7,587 nt of DNA from JAKAWQ01 sp035503055 (lineage in GTDB: Bacteria > Pseudomonadota > Alphaproteobacteria > Acetobacterales > Acetobacteraceae): positions 1 through 7,587 of the forward strand of contig DATJTV010000153.1 of the NCBI GenBank assembly GCA_035503055.1. Reading direction: 5' to 3'. Below, piece after piece: positions 1 through 6,193 of the stretch (its first letter is position 1; each line of letters begins with the position of its first letter). The translations under genes were made by a program, and so were the position numbers. The notes below the pieces were generated by a model, which saw only the letters and a list, made by a program, of their open reading frames with translations, was not told the origin of the DNA and ran no database searches.

Positions 1-90
1 AAGCGGACGGGCGTGCCGGCCGAGGATCTCTGCCGGCACATGGTGCTGGCGCTGGCGCGCCGCGCGGCGGCCGCCGCTAGTCGCGCGTAA
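1..90 (+). CDS. C-terminal end of an unidentified protein (partial)
   Basis: Frame 1 is open from the window edge to a TAA at 88-90, giving 29 residues that end in an alanine/arginine-rich helix-like tail (..RHMVLALARRAAAAASRA). About 26 of 29 codons end in G or C, and T is frequent at codon position 2; this pattern is typical of real genes in a genome of this composition. The end overlaps the end of parB, on the opposite strand, by 14 nt, a tail-to-tail arrangement. I do not recognise the protein and too little is visible to assign a family. The leftward strand of the same bases offers no better frame. It could still be intergenic sequence with chance codon bias. Confidence 0.4.
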   Translation, partial: KRTGVPAEDLCRHMVLALARRAAAAASRA

Positions 91-937
91 GGAGCTGGAT
101 CAGGGCGTCGAGCTGGTCGAGCGAGCGGTAGTGGATCGCCAGCACGCCGGCCTTGCCGTCGAAGCGGAGGCTCACCTTGAGGCCGAGCCGCTCGGCGAGG
201 AGCCGCTCGGTGGCCTCGGTCTCGGGATCGCGCTCGAGCGGTAGCGGGGCGGCGGCGGCGCGGCGCTGCATCAGCGCCTCGGTCTGGCGGACATTGAGGC
301 CGCGGGCGATGACGGCCAGCGCGATCGCCTCCGGATCGGGATGATTGATGAGCAGGCGGGCGTGGCCGGGGGATAGCGCGCCGCTGCGCACGTCGCCCTG
401 GAGAGATTTGGGAAGGTTGAGCAGGCGGAGCGTGTTGGTGATGTGGCTCCGGGACTTGCCGACCGCCTCGGCGAGCGCGTCCTGCTGGAGACCGAACTCG
501 TCGAGCAGGCGCTGATAGCCTTCGGCCTCCTCGATGGGATTGAGGTCCTGGCGCTGGAGGTTCTCGACGAGGGCGGCGGCGAGCGCGTCGGCGTCGGCCA
601 GCGCGCGGACAAGACTCGGCACCTCGGCGAGGCCGGCCGCCTGGGCGGCGCGCCAGCGGCGCTCGCCGGCGATGATCTGGAAGCGGGCGGGATCGGCGGG
701 GTGCGGGCGCACCAGGATGGGCTGGAGGATTCCGCGGGTGCGGACCGATTCCGTGAGCTCGGCCTGGGCGGCCTGGTTCATCCCGCTGCGCGGCTGGAAG
801 GGCCCGGGCTCGAGGGCGGCGATCGGCAGCGCCTGGACGCCGGAGGCGCTGGCGGAGGCGGCGGGGACGGGATCGGCGGCGGCGCCCATCAGGGCGGCGA
901 GGCCGCGGCCGAGGCGGGGGGGCGGCTTGGCGCTCAT
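77..937 (-). CDS. parB: ParB chromosome-partitioning protein (CTP-dependent parS-binding clamp)
   Basis: A 286-residue protein, a normal length for chromosomal ParB. ParB loads at parS, spreads along flanking DNA as a CTP-gated clamp and is moved by ParA to segregate the origin region. Visible parts in order: an N-terminal ParA-stimulating motif LGRGLAALMG at residues 9-18; the N-terminal nucleotide-binding domain with GERRWRAA at 91-98, the conserved CTP-binding arginine patch; the ENLQRQDLNPIEEA block at 125-138; a helix-turn-helix at about 151-172 that contacts parS; and a C-terminal dimerisation region after about 235. The start at 937 is chosen because the family N-terminus begins there and its ATG overlaps the parA stop as ATGA. 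The same frame is open further upstream, but that part lies inside parA and reads as arginine/proline-rich nonsense. It is the last gene of the leftward operon. Confidence 0.97.
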   Translation of the reverse strand: MSAKPPPRLGRGLAALMGAAADPVPAASASASGVQALPIAALEPGPFQPRSGMNQAAQAELTESVRTRGILQPILVRPHPADPARFQIIAGERRWRAAQAAGLAEVPSLVRALADADALAAALVENLQRQDLNPIEEAEGYQRLLDEFGLQQDALAEAVGKSRSHITNTLRLLNLPKSLQGDVRSGALSPGHARLLINHPDPEAIALAVIARGLNVRQTEALMQRRAAAAPLPLERDPETEATERLLAERLGLKVSLRFDGKAGVLAIHYRSLDQLDALIQLLTRD

Positions 938-1767
938 GCCGGGACGCTCCTCAAATCGCGCTCGCGCTTGAGCAGCTCGCCCGCGAGCTTGATGTAGGCC
1001 TGCGCGCCGGGGGAACGGAAGTCGTAGAGCAGGACGGGCTTGCCGTGGCTCGGGGCCTCGGAGACGCGGATGTTGCGGGGGATGACGGTCTCGTAAACCT
1101 GGGTGCCGAAGAAGCCGCGGGCGTCGGCGGCGACCAGCTCCGAGAGGTTGTTCCGGCGGTCGAACATGGTGAGGACGATGCCCTGGAGGCGGAGCGTGGG
1201 GTTGAAGCCGCGGCGGACCATGTCGATCGTGCGCATCATCTGGCTGATCCCCTCGAGGGCGAGGAACTCGCATTGCAGCGGCACGAGCACGGCGTCGGCG
1301 GCGGCGAGCGCGTTGAGGGTGAGGAGGCCGAGGCCGGGCGGGCAGTCGATGAGCGCGGTGTGGGGCGGGGTGGTGCCGTTGCCGCGGTCGAGCGCGTCGC
1401 GGAGGCGGAACTCGCGGCGGGGAAGGGGCACGAGCTCGATCTCGGCGCCGGTGAGGTCGGGCTCGGCGGGGATGAGGGAGAGGTCGGGGATGTCGGTCGG
1501 CCGGGCGAGGGAAGCGGCCGATTCCTCGCCGAGGAGGAGGAGATAGCTGCCGCGGTCGCGGGCATGGCGGTCGAGGCCAAGGCCGGTCGAGGCGTTGCCC
1601 TGGGGATCGAGGTCGATGAGGAGGACTTTTTCGCCGGTGGCGGCGAGCGCGGTCGCGAGGTTGACGGCGGTGGTGGTCTTGCCGACGCCGCCCTTCTGAT
1701 TGGCGATGGCGATGACGCGGGTGGGGCGGCCGGGCGGAGGGATCGGATCAGTCGCTTGCTCGGACAC
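934..1767 (-). CDS. parA: ParA/Soj chromosome-partitioning ATPase
   Basis: A 277-residue deviant Walker-type ATPase that binds DNA non-specifically in its ATP form and is cycled off by ParB, pulling parS-ParB complexes apart. The deviant Walker A motif NQKGGVGKTT is at residues 23-32, with both the signature lysine of KGG and the P-loop lysine. DLDPQGN at 52-58 is the Walker A' region and DCPPGL at 141-146 is Walker B. The tail RNIRVSEAPSHGKP, near residues 231-244, is characteristic of chromosomal Soj/ParA rather than of plasmid ParA or MinD. The start is GTG at 1767; no earlier start exists in this frame before a stop. It overlaps the end of rsmG by 20 nt and the start of parB by 4 nt, so translation of the three is probably coupled. 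Confidence 0.96.
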   Translation of the reverse strand: MSEQATDPIPPPGRPTRVIAIANQKGGVGKTTTAVNLATALAATGEKVLLIDLDPQGNASTGLGLDRHARDRGSYLLLLGEESAASLARPTDIPDLSLIPAEPDLTGAEIELVPLPRREFRLRDALDRGNGTTPPHTALIDCPPGLGLLTLNALAAADAVLVPLQCEFLALEGISQMMRTIDMVRRGFNPTLRLQGIVLTMFDRRNNLSELVAADARGFFGTQVYETVIPRNIRVSEAPSHGKPVLLYDFRSPGAQAYIKLAGELLKRERDLRSVPA

Positions 1768-2364
1768 GCCGGATCTCGCTGATCCTGAGGATGCTTGCGC
1801 TCGGGTCGGTGCGGCTCGCGAACCGCTCGCATCGCATGTGCCATTGCGCGGCGGCTGCCGTCAATTCGTTTCCGGCATTTTCGCCCTTGGGGAAGAGGGC
1901 GACGCCGTCCCGGGCGAGGAAGGGCGCGGCAAGGGCGAGGAGGGCCCCGAGCGGGGCGAGCGCGCGGGCGGTGACGAGGCGCGCGGGCGGAAGGCGGATC
2001 TCCTCGATGCGGGCGGCGTGGATTCGGACGGGGGCGGCGGTGACGCGGGCGGCCTCGATCAGGAAGGCCGATTTGCGGCGATCGGATTCGATGAGGTCGA
2101 ACGGGATTCCCGTCGCGATGGCGAGGACGAGGCCGGGAAAGCCGGCGCCGGAGCCGAGATCGATCGCGTTGGACAGATTGGAGGGGATCGCGGGGACCAG
2201 TTGCAGCGAGTCCGCGATGTGGCGCGGCCAGAGTTTTTCGAGGTCGCCGCGGGAGACGAGATTGATGCGGCGGTTCCAGGCGACGAGGAGATCGGCGAAA
2301 GTTTTGAGACGGGCGATCGCCTCCGGCGGGGGGACAAAAAAACCAAGCTATTGAAAAGCCTCAT
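1748..2364 (-). CDS. rsmG: RsmG (GidB) 16S rRNA G527 methyltransferase, start disrupted
   Basis: RsmG adds the N7 methyl group to G527 of 16S rRNA (E. coli numbering) using S-adenosylmethionine. The frame is open from 2347 to a TGA at 1748-1750, 199 codons. It shows the family core: WNRRINLVS, LWPRHIADSLQL, the SAM-binding loop AIDLGSGAGFPGLVLA and LFPKGENAGNE. Length and ending are normal. The problem is the beginning: a TAG at 2348-2350 blocks the frame and there is no ATG, GTG or TTG after it until near the C-terminus. The ATG at 2364 (MRLFNSLV..) enters a different frame; one extra base in the T7 or C6 run (plus-strand A7 at 2336-2342 and G6 at 2328-2333) would join it to the RsmG frame. 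An ATG at 2380 (MFHVKHEAFQ) is in frame but stops at the TAG. The coordinates given assume the 2364 start. It could be a recent pseudogene, a slippage-dependent gene or a sequencing error. Confidence 0.8.
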
Positions 2365-2379
2365 GTTTCACGTGAAACA
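2364..2379. promoter_or_regulatory. parS: parS centromere-like ParB-binding site
   Basis: The 16-mer TGTTTCACGTGAAACA matches the conserved bacterial parS sequence and is perfectly palindromic. The palindrome extends to 28 bp (2358-2385) without a mismatch. It is the nucleation site for ParB, and parB itself is in the same operon. It also carries coding signals: the mnmG stop codon (TGA, plus-strand tca 2368-2370) lies in it, and two leftward ATGs flank its centre (2380 and 2364), the candidate rsmG starts. It is the only copy I see in the window. Confidence 0.95.
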
Positions 2380-4107
2380 TGAGGCCGATTCGGCCCTATC
2401 TCGGCCGTTGCGCGACAAATGGGCGGCGAGTGCCGCGAGCGCGGCCGGCGTCATGCCGGGAATTCGGGAGGCGGCGCCGAGCGAAAGGGGACGGATCTGC
2501 TCGAGCTTGCCGGTGAGCTCGGCGGAAAGGCCGCCGATCCTGCGGTAATCGAGCCCGTCCGGCAGGCGCACCTTCTCCTGGCGGCGGAAGGCGGCGATCT
2601 CGGCCTCCTGGCGCTTGAGATAGCCGGCATAGAGCGCGTCGGCGGCAAGCGTGGCGCGGGCGCGGGGGGGAATCTCGGCCCCGCCCGAAGCGAGCGCCTT
2701 CTCATGAGCGCGGAAGGCCGCGATCCGTTCGGGACCGACGACGCCCCATTCGATGCCGCGCGGGGTGAGGCGGAGATCGGCGTTGTCGGCGCGAAGCGAG
2801 AGGCGATACTCGGCGCGCGAGGTGAACATCCGGTAGGGCTCGCTCACGCCCTGGGTGACGAGATCGTCCACCAGCACGCCGATATAGGAGCTGGCGCGGT
2901 CGAGCGTGACCGGCAGGGCCGCGCCGGCCCGGCGGGCGGCGTTGATTCCGGCGAGGAGGCCCTGGGCGGCGGCCTCCTCGTAGCCGGTCGTGCCGTTGAT
3001 CTGGCCGGCGAGGAAGAGCCCCGGGAGCGACTTCAATTCGAGCGAGGGGAAGAGCGCGCGCGGATCGACATAGTCGTACTCCACCGCGTAGCCCGGCCGC
3101 ATCATGCGGACATGGGCGAGGCCGGGGAGCGTGCGGAGCAATTCCTCCTGCAGCGCGGCGGGGAGGCTGGTCGAAAGACCGTTGGGATAGACCGTGGGAT
3201 CGCCGAGGCCCTCGGGCTCGAGGAAGATCTGGTGGTGCGTGCGGTCGGCGAAGCGGACCACCTTGTCCTCGATCGAGGGGCAATAGCGCGGGCCGGGCCC
3301 GCTGATGCGCCCGCCATAGACCGGGGAAAGCGAGAGATTGGCGCGGATGAGCGCGTGGGTCGAAGCGGTGGTCGCGGTGATGCGGCATTCGATCTGCGGG
3401 TTCGCGATGCGCTCGGTGAGCGCGCTGAAGGGTTCGGGCGGGTTTTCGCCGGGATCGGGCGCGAGGCCGTCCCAGTCGATGCTGGCGCGGGCGAGGCGGG
3501 GCGGGGTGCCGGTTTTCAGCCGGCCGAGCGGGAGGCCCAACCGGTCGAGCGCGGCGGCGAGGCCGAGCGACGGCTTCTCGCCGATGCGGCCGGCGGGTGT
3601 CGATTCGAGACCGATATGAATTATGCCGCGGAGGAAGGTGCCGGTGGTGAGGACCGCGGCGGCGCAGGCGATGCGGGTGCCGTCGGCGAGGATCAGCGCG
3701 GCGAGGTTTCCTGCCTCATCGCGCTCCAGATCTTCGACGGAGCCGGCGAGGAGGGAAAGATTGGGCGTGGCACGAAGGAAATCCTGCATCGCGCTTCGAT
3801 AGAGCGCGCGATCCGCCTGCGCGCGCGGGCCGCGCACGGCCGGGCCCTTGCTGCGGTTGAGGAGCTTGAAATGGATCCCCGCGGCATCGGCAACGCGGCC
3901 CATGAGGCCATCGAACGCGTCGATCTCGCGGACGAGGTGGCCCTTGCCGATGCCGCCGATCGAGGGATTGCAGGACATCTCTCCGATTTTCGCGAGGTCC
4001 TGAGTGACGAGCAAAGTGCGCGCGCCGATGCGCGCGGCGGCGGCGGCCGCTTCGCAACCGGCGTGGCCGCCGCCGATGACGACGACATCAAAACGTTGCT
4101 GACTCAT
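2368..4107 (-). CDS. mnmG: MnmG (GidA) tRNA wobble-uridine modification enzyme, FAD-binding
   Basis: MnmG partners with MnmE to install the (carboxymethyl)aminomethyl group at C5 of U34 in several tRNAs, using FAD. The dinucleotide-binding motif IGGGHAGCEA is at residues 11-20. MSCNPSIGGIGKGHLVREIDAF starts near residue 45 and contains a conserved cysteine (C47). Further blocks are KGPAVRGPRAQADR at 88-100, RLKTGTPPR at 196-204, GPRYCPSIEDK with a second conserved cysteine at 276, and a C-terminal MnmE-binding helical part (YAGYLKRQ, DYRRIGGLS, RIPGMTP). Counted from this ATG it has 579 residues, while E. coli MnmG has 629: about 50 are missing between ADNADLRLT and YAGYL. The last residues, ASCFT, are encoded by parS. 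An ATG two codons upstream (4113) is an equally possible start, 2 nt after the mnmE stop. The longer open frame further upstream lies inside mnmE and is not coding. Confidence 0.97.
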   Translation of the reverse strand: MSQQRFDVVVIGGGHAGCEAAAAAARIGARTLLVTQDLAKIGEMSCNPSIGGIGKGHLVREIDAFDGLMGRVADAAGIHFKLLNRSKGPAVRGPRAQADRALYRSAMQDFLRATPNLSLLAGSVEDLERDEAGNLAALILADGTRIACAAAVLTTGTFLRGIIHIGLESTPAGRIGEKPSLGLAAALDRLGLPLGRLKTGTPPRLARASIDWDGLAPDPGENPPEPFSALTERIANPQIECRITATTASTHALIRANLSLSPVYGGRISGPGPRYCPSIEDKVVRFADRTHHQIFLEPEGLGDPTVYPNGLSTSLPAALQEELLRTLPGLAHVRMMRPGYAVEYDYVDPRALFPSLELKSLPGLFLAGQINGTTGYEEAAAQGLLAGINAARRAGAALPVTLDRASSYIGVLVDDLVTQGVSEPYRMFTSRAEYRLSLRADNADLRLTPRGIEWGVVGPERIAAFRAHEKALASGGAEIPPRARATLAADALYAGYLKRQEAEIAAFRRQEKVRLPDGLDYRRIGGLSAELTGKLEQIRPLSLGAASRIPGMTPAALAALAAHLSRNGRDRAESASCFT

Positions 4108-4115
4108 AACCATTT

Positions 4116-5444
4116 TTATTTGCCGATGCAGAAGCTCGAAAAGATCGTGGCCAGGATATCCTCGACGCCGACGCTTCCGGTGATGCGGCCGAGTGCGGCG
4201 AGGGCCGCGCGGAGCTCCTCGGCGCGAAGCTCGGGCGCGGGTGCGGCGGCGGCGGCCGCGAGCGCCGCCTCGGCGTCGCGCAGCGCGGCGCGGTGGCGGG
4301 CGCGGGTGAGCGGGGGCGGGCCGGCGGTTGCTGCGATTCCGCCCGCGATCTCGGCGAGCCGGGCGCGGAGCTCGGGAAGGCCGGCACCGGTGAGCGCGCT
4401 CACCGGGAGAAGCCCCGCGGGCGGGGCGGCGAGATCGGTCTTGTTGGCGATGGCGAGGACCGGGGCCGTGGCGTCGAGCGGGAAGGCAACCGGGCAGGAG
4501 GCGTCGGTGACGGCCAGCACCAGATCGGCCGAGGCGGCGCGGGCGCGGGCGCGGCGGACGCCCTCGGCCTCGATCGGCTCGGCGCTGTCGCGGAGGCCCG
4601 CGGTATCGATGAGCGTGACGGGGAGGGAGCCAAGGACGATGCGGGCCTCGACCGGATCGCGCGTGGTGCCGGGGGTGGGTGCGACGATGGCGACGTCGCG
4701 GCCGGCGAGCGCGTTGATGAGGCTCGACTTTCCGGCGTTCGGCGGGCCCGCGACGACGATGGCGAGCCCCTCGCGGACGCGCTCGCCGCTTCGGTCGTCG
4801 GCGAGGTGCAAGGCGAGGGCGGCGGTGAGGCGCGCGAGCGCCGGCGCGTCCTCGATTTCGGGAAGGTCCTGGTCGGAGAAATCGATCGCGGCTTCGGCGT
4901 TCGCGAGCAGGCGGCGAAGCTCCCCGGCCCAGCCGCGATAGAGGGCGCCCAGCTCGCCCTCGAGCTGGCGCAGGGCCTGGCGGCGCTGGGCTTCGGTCTC
5001 GGCATCGACGAGATCGGCGATGGCTTCGGCCTCGAGGAGGTCCATGCGGCCGTTGAGGAAGGCGCGGCGGGTGAACTCTCCGGGCTCGGCGGGACGGGCG
5101 CCCAGGGCGACGAGGGCTTCGGAGACCTTCTCGATGACGGCGTGGCCGCCGTGGAGGAAAAGCTCCGCGCAATCCTCGCCGGTGTAGCTCGCGGGAGCGG
5201 GAAGCCAGAGGACCAGGGCGTGGTCGAGCGTTTCGCCGGCCGGGCCGCGGAGGCGGCGGAGGCTTGCGCGGCGCGGCGGCGGGAGGCCGCAGAGAGCGGC
5301 GAGGATCCGTCCGGCCGCGGGGCCGGAGAGGCGCAGGACCGCGATCGCGGCGCGGCCGGCGCCCGAGGCGAGGGCGAAGATCGTGTTCGGCGCCCTGAGC
5401 TCGGCGGCGGCGAGGCCGGCGCCGAACGGCATGTCGCCGTTCAT
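4116..5444 (-). CDS. mnmE: MnmE (TrmE) tRNA modification GTPase
   Basis: A 442-residue, potassium-activated GTPase acting with MnmG on U34 of tRNAs. The N-terminal folate-binding TrmE domain covers about residues 20-135 (NTIFALASG, YTGEDCAELFLHGG, PGEFTRRAFLNGRMDLLEAEA). Helical segments flank the inserted G domain, which has G1 GPPNAGKS at 233-240, G2 GTTRD at 259-263, G3 DTAG at 280-283 and G4 NKTD at 334-337. The protein ends in the diagnostic FCIGK, whose cysteine is conserved. The start at 5444 gives about 20 residues before the usual family N-terminus; ATG at 5432 (MPFGAG..) is the alternative. The first ATG overlaps the brnA stop as ATGA and I see no clear ribosome-binding site, so translation may be coupled to brnA. 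mnmG follows after 2 or 8 nt. Confidence 0.97.
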   Translation of the reverse strand: MNGDMPFGAGLAAAELRAPNTIFALASGAGRAAIAVLRLSGPAAGRILAALCGLPPPRRASLRRLRGPAGETLDHALVLWLPAPASYTGEDCAELFLHGGHAVIEKVSEALVALGARPAEPGEFTRRAFLNGRMDLLEAEAIADLVDAETEAQRRQALRQLEGELGALYRGWAGELRRLLANAEAAIDFSDQDLPEIEDAPALARLTAALALHLADDRSGERVREGLAIVVAGPPNAGKSSLINALAGRDVAIVAPTPGTTRDPVEARIVLGSLPVTLIDTAGLRDSAEPIEAEGVRRARARAASADLVLAVTDASCPVAFPLDATAPVLAIANKTDLAAPPAGLLPVSALTGAGLPELRARLAEIAGGIAATAGPPPLTRARHRAALRDAEAALAAAAAAPAPELRAEELRAALAALGRITGSVGVEDILATIFSSFCIGK

Positions 5445-5752
5445 CGCTTGAGCGAGGCCAGCATTTCCCGCCGCAGGATGGCGTTTATACGAGACTGGTA
5501 GCCCTTCCCCTGCGACTTGAGCCAGGCCAGCACATCGGTGTCGATGCGCACGGTGGTTGAAGTCTTGGTCGGCTTGTAGAACCGGCCGCGGACCGCGTTT
5601 TTCCAGAACTGTTCGGTCAGCGAGGGGATGTCGCTGTGGTCGATCTCGCTCTCCGGCCGCGCGGCCAGGGCCGCCAGCTCGGCCTTCTGCTCCTCCGTCA
5701 GGGGAGGCAGAGCGGCGAGGTCGAGGTCATGTCTCACGAATTTCTTGCTCAT
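5441..5752 (-). CDS. brnA: BrnA-family antitoxin (ribbon-helix-helix)
   Basis: A 103-residue antitoxin of a type II toxin-antitoxin pair. The N-terminal two thirds are acidic and probably flexible (residues 10-50), the part expected to wrap the toxin. The C-terminal end, KTSTTVRIDTDVLAWLKSQ followed by GKGYQSRINAILRREM (about residues 63-98), is the family DNA-binding ribbon-helix-helix with the typical G-x-GYQ-x-RIN signature. The start at 5752 is supported by an upstream AGGAAGGAG ribosome-binding site about 10 nt away. The longer open frame to 5944 is out-of-frame reading of brnT. It overlaps the end of brnT by 26 nt and its TGA overlaps the mnmE ATG by 4 nt. In characterised pairs BrnA, alone or with BrnT, represses its own promoter; here that promoter would also read into mnmE. 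Confidence 0.92.
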   Translation of the reverse strand: MSKKFVRHDLDLAALPPLTEEQKAELAALAARPESEIDHSDIPSLTEQFWKNAVRGRFYKPTKTSTTVRIDTDVLAWLKSQGKGYQSRINAILRREMLASLKR

Positions 5753-6032
5753 AGCGCCGCCGCTCCTTCCTATCGGCCGCTCGGGCCGAGATGATGCGGA
5801 TGATCTCGACTTGTTGCTCGTCTTCGTCCCGGATGGTGTGGACCACCAGCAGGAGACGATAGCCCTCCACCACACCAAGGGTCTGCCACCGCTGCTCGCC
5901 GCCCTCGGTGCGTTCCTGGTGCGTGAGGGCAAAGGGATCGGCAAAGACGCGGATGGCGGTTTCGAAGCTCACGCGATGCTTGCGCAGGTTACCGGCCGCT
6001 TTGACGGGATCCCACTCGAACCGGGTTTTCAC
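5727..6032 (-). CDS. brnT: BrnT-family ribonuclease toxin
   Basis: A 101-residue toxin of the BrnT family (RelE-like fold, mRNA-cleaving in characterised members). The family pattern is clear: FEWDPVKAAGNLRKHRVSFE at residues 5-24, VFADPFAL, then a W..LG segment, a LLLVVHT strand, IIRIISARAADRKERRRYEQ near the C-terminus. Length and gene order (toxin first, antitoxin second) are as usual for brnTA. The start is GTG at 6032; a TAA stands four codons upstream in the same frame and no other start is close, so this choice is forced. No strong ribosome-binding site is visible before the GTG. The region just upstream is AT-rich, unlike the surrounding DNA, and holds a candidate promoter and operator. 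Confidence 0.92.
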   Translation of the reverse strand: MKTRFEWDPVKAAGNLRKHRVSFETAIRVFADPFALTHQERTEGGEQRWQTLGVVEGYRLLLVVHTIRDEDEQQVEIIRIISARAADRKERRRYEQEIRET

Positions 6033-6079
6033 ACAAAATTGTTACTACAAAATCGTATTTCAAGGCAATGAGGGGCCAA
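6033..6079 (-). promoter_or_regulatory. candidate brnTA promoter and operator
   Basis: This AT-rich patch directly in front of brnT contains, reading leftward, TTGGCC (6079-6074), a 16-nt spacer and TACGAT (6057-6052), a plausible -35/-10 pair that would start transcription about 15-20 nt before the GTG. Between it and the start codon lie two copies of the motif ACAAAAT(T/C)G (plus-strand 6033-6041 and 6047-6055), 14 nt apart; the first extends to the near-palindrome ACAAAATTGT. These are good candidates for binding by the BrnA ribbon-helix-helix dimer. The assignment rests on pattern and position only. Confidence 0.35.
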
Positions 6080-6139
6080 GCGGCTTCGCCCGGGAGCGTC
6101 CGTGAACGGAGGAAGGCACCTGGCTCCGCGCGGATTCTA

Positions 6140-6183
6140 TAGTTGACTAGGAAATCAAAGGCGGATAGTTTCCTAGTCAACTA
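6140..6183. promoter_or_regulatory. marR operator: perfect 15-bp inverted repeat over the marR promoter
   Basis: The arms TAGTTGACTAGGAAA (6140-6154) and TTTCCTAGTCAACTA (6169-6183) are perfectly complementary and separated by 14 nt. Each arm contains TAGTTGACTA, itself nearly palindromic, so the region may hold two MarR dimer sites about 30 bp apart. A candidate promoter for marR lies within: TTGACT (6143-6148), 17 nt, TAGTTT (6166-6171). Repressor bound here would block RNA polymerase, giving autoregulation. The right arm ends 10 nt before the marR ATG, covering the region just before the ribosome-binding site. Confidence 0.7.
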
Positions 6184-6193
6184 AGGGACCGCC

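Noticed and set aside
938..1273. A 112-residue N-terminal extension of ParB.
   Set aside because: It lies inside parA and reads as arginine/proline/histidine-rich nonsense; ParB starts with its usual MSAK..LGRGLAALMG.
1045..1782. A 245-codon open frame on the plus strand opposite parA, and similar long frames at 443-997, 1700-2548 and 4293-5501.
   Set aside because: All are antisense shadows of parB, parA, rsmG/mnmG and mnmE with biased low-complexity translations.
2336..2385. An intrinsic terminator: the 28-bp palindrome followed leftward by TTTTC and a T7 run.
   Set aside because: The palindrome centre is exactly parS, it leaves no natural loop, and the T7 run is about 15 nt away. Some attenuation is possible but parS explains the symmetry.
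2419..4941. An 840-codon open frame on the plus strand opposite mnmG and mnmE.
   Set aside because: It is the antisense of two unmistakable genes. High GC makes stop codons rare in the opposite strand; the translation is glycine/alanine/glutamate/arginine-rich with no domain.
4108..5172. A 350-residue N-terminal extension of MnmG.
   Set aside because: It lies out of frame within mnmE, is arginine/proline-rich, and the FAD-binding N-terminus starts normally at 4107.
5753..5944. A 64-residue N-terminal extension of BrnA.
   Set aside because: It is the out-of-frame reading of brnT; a good ribosome-binding site precedes the ATG at 5752.
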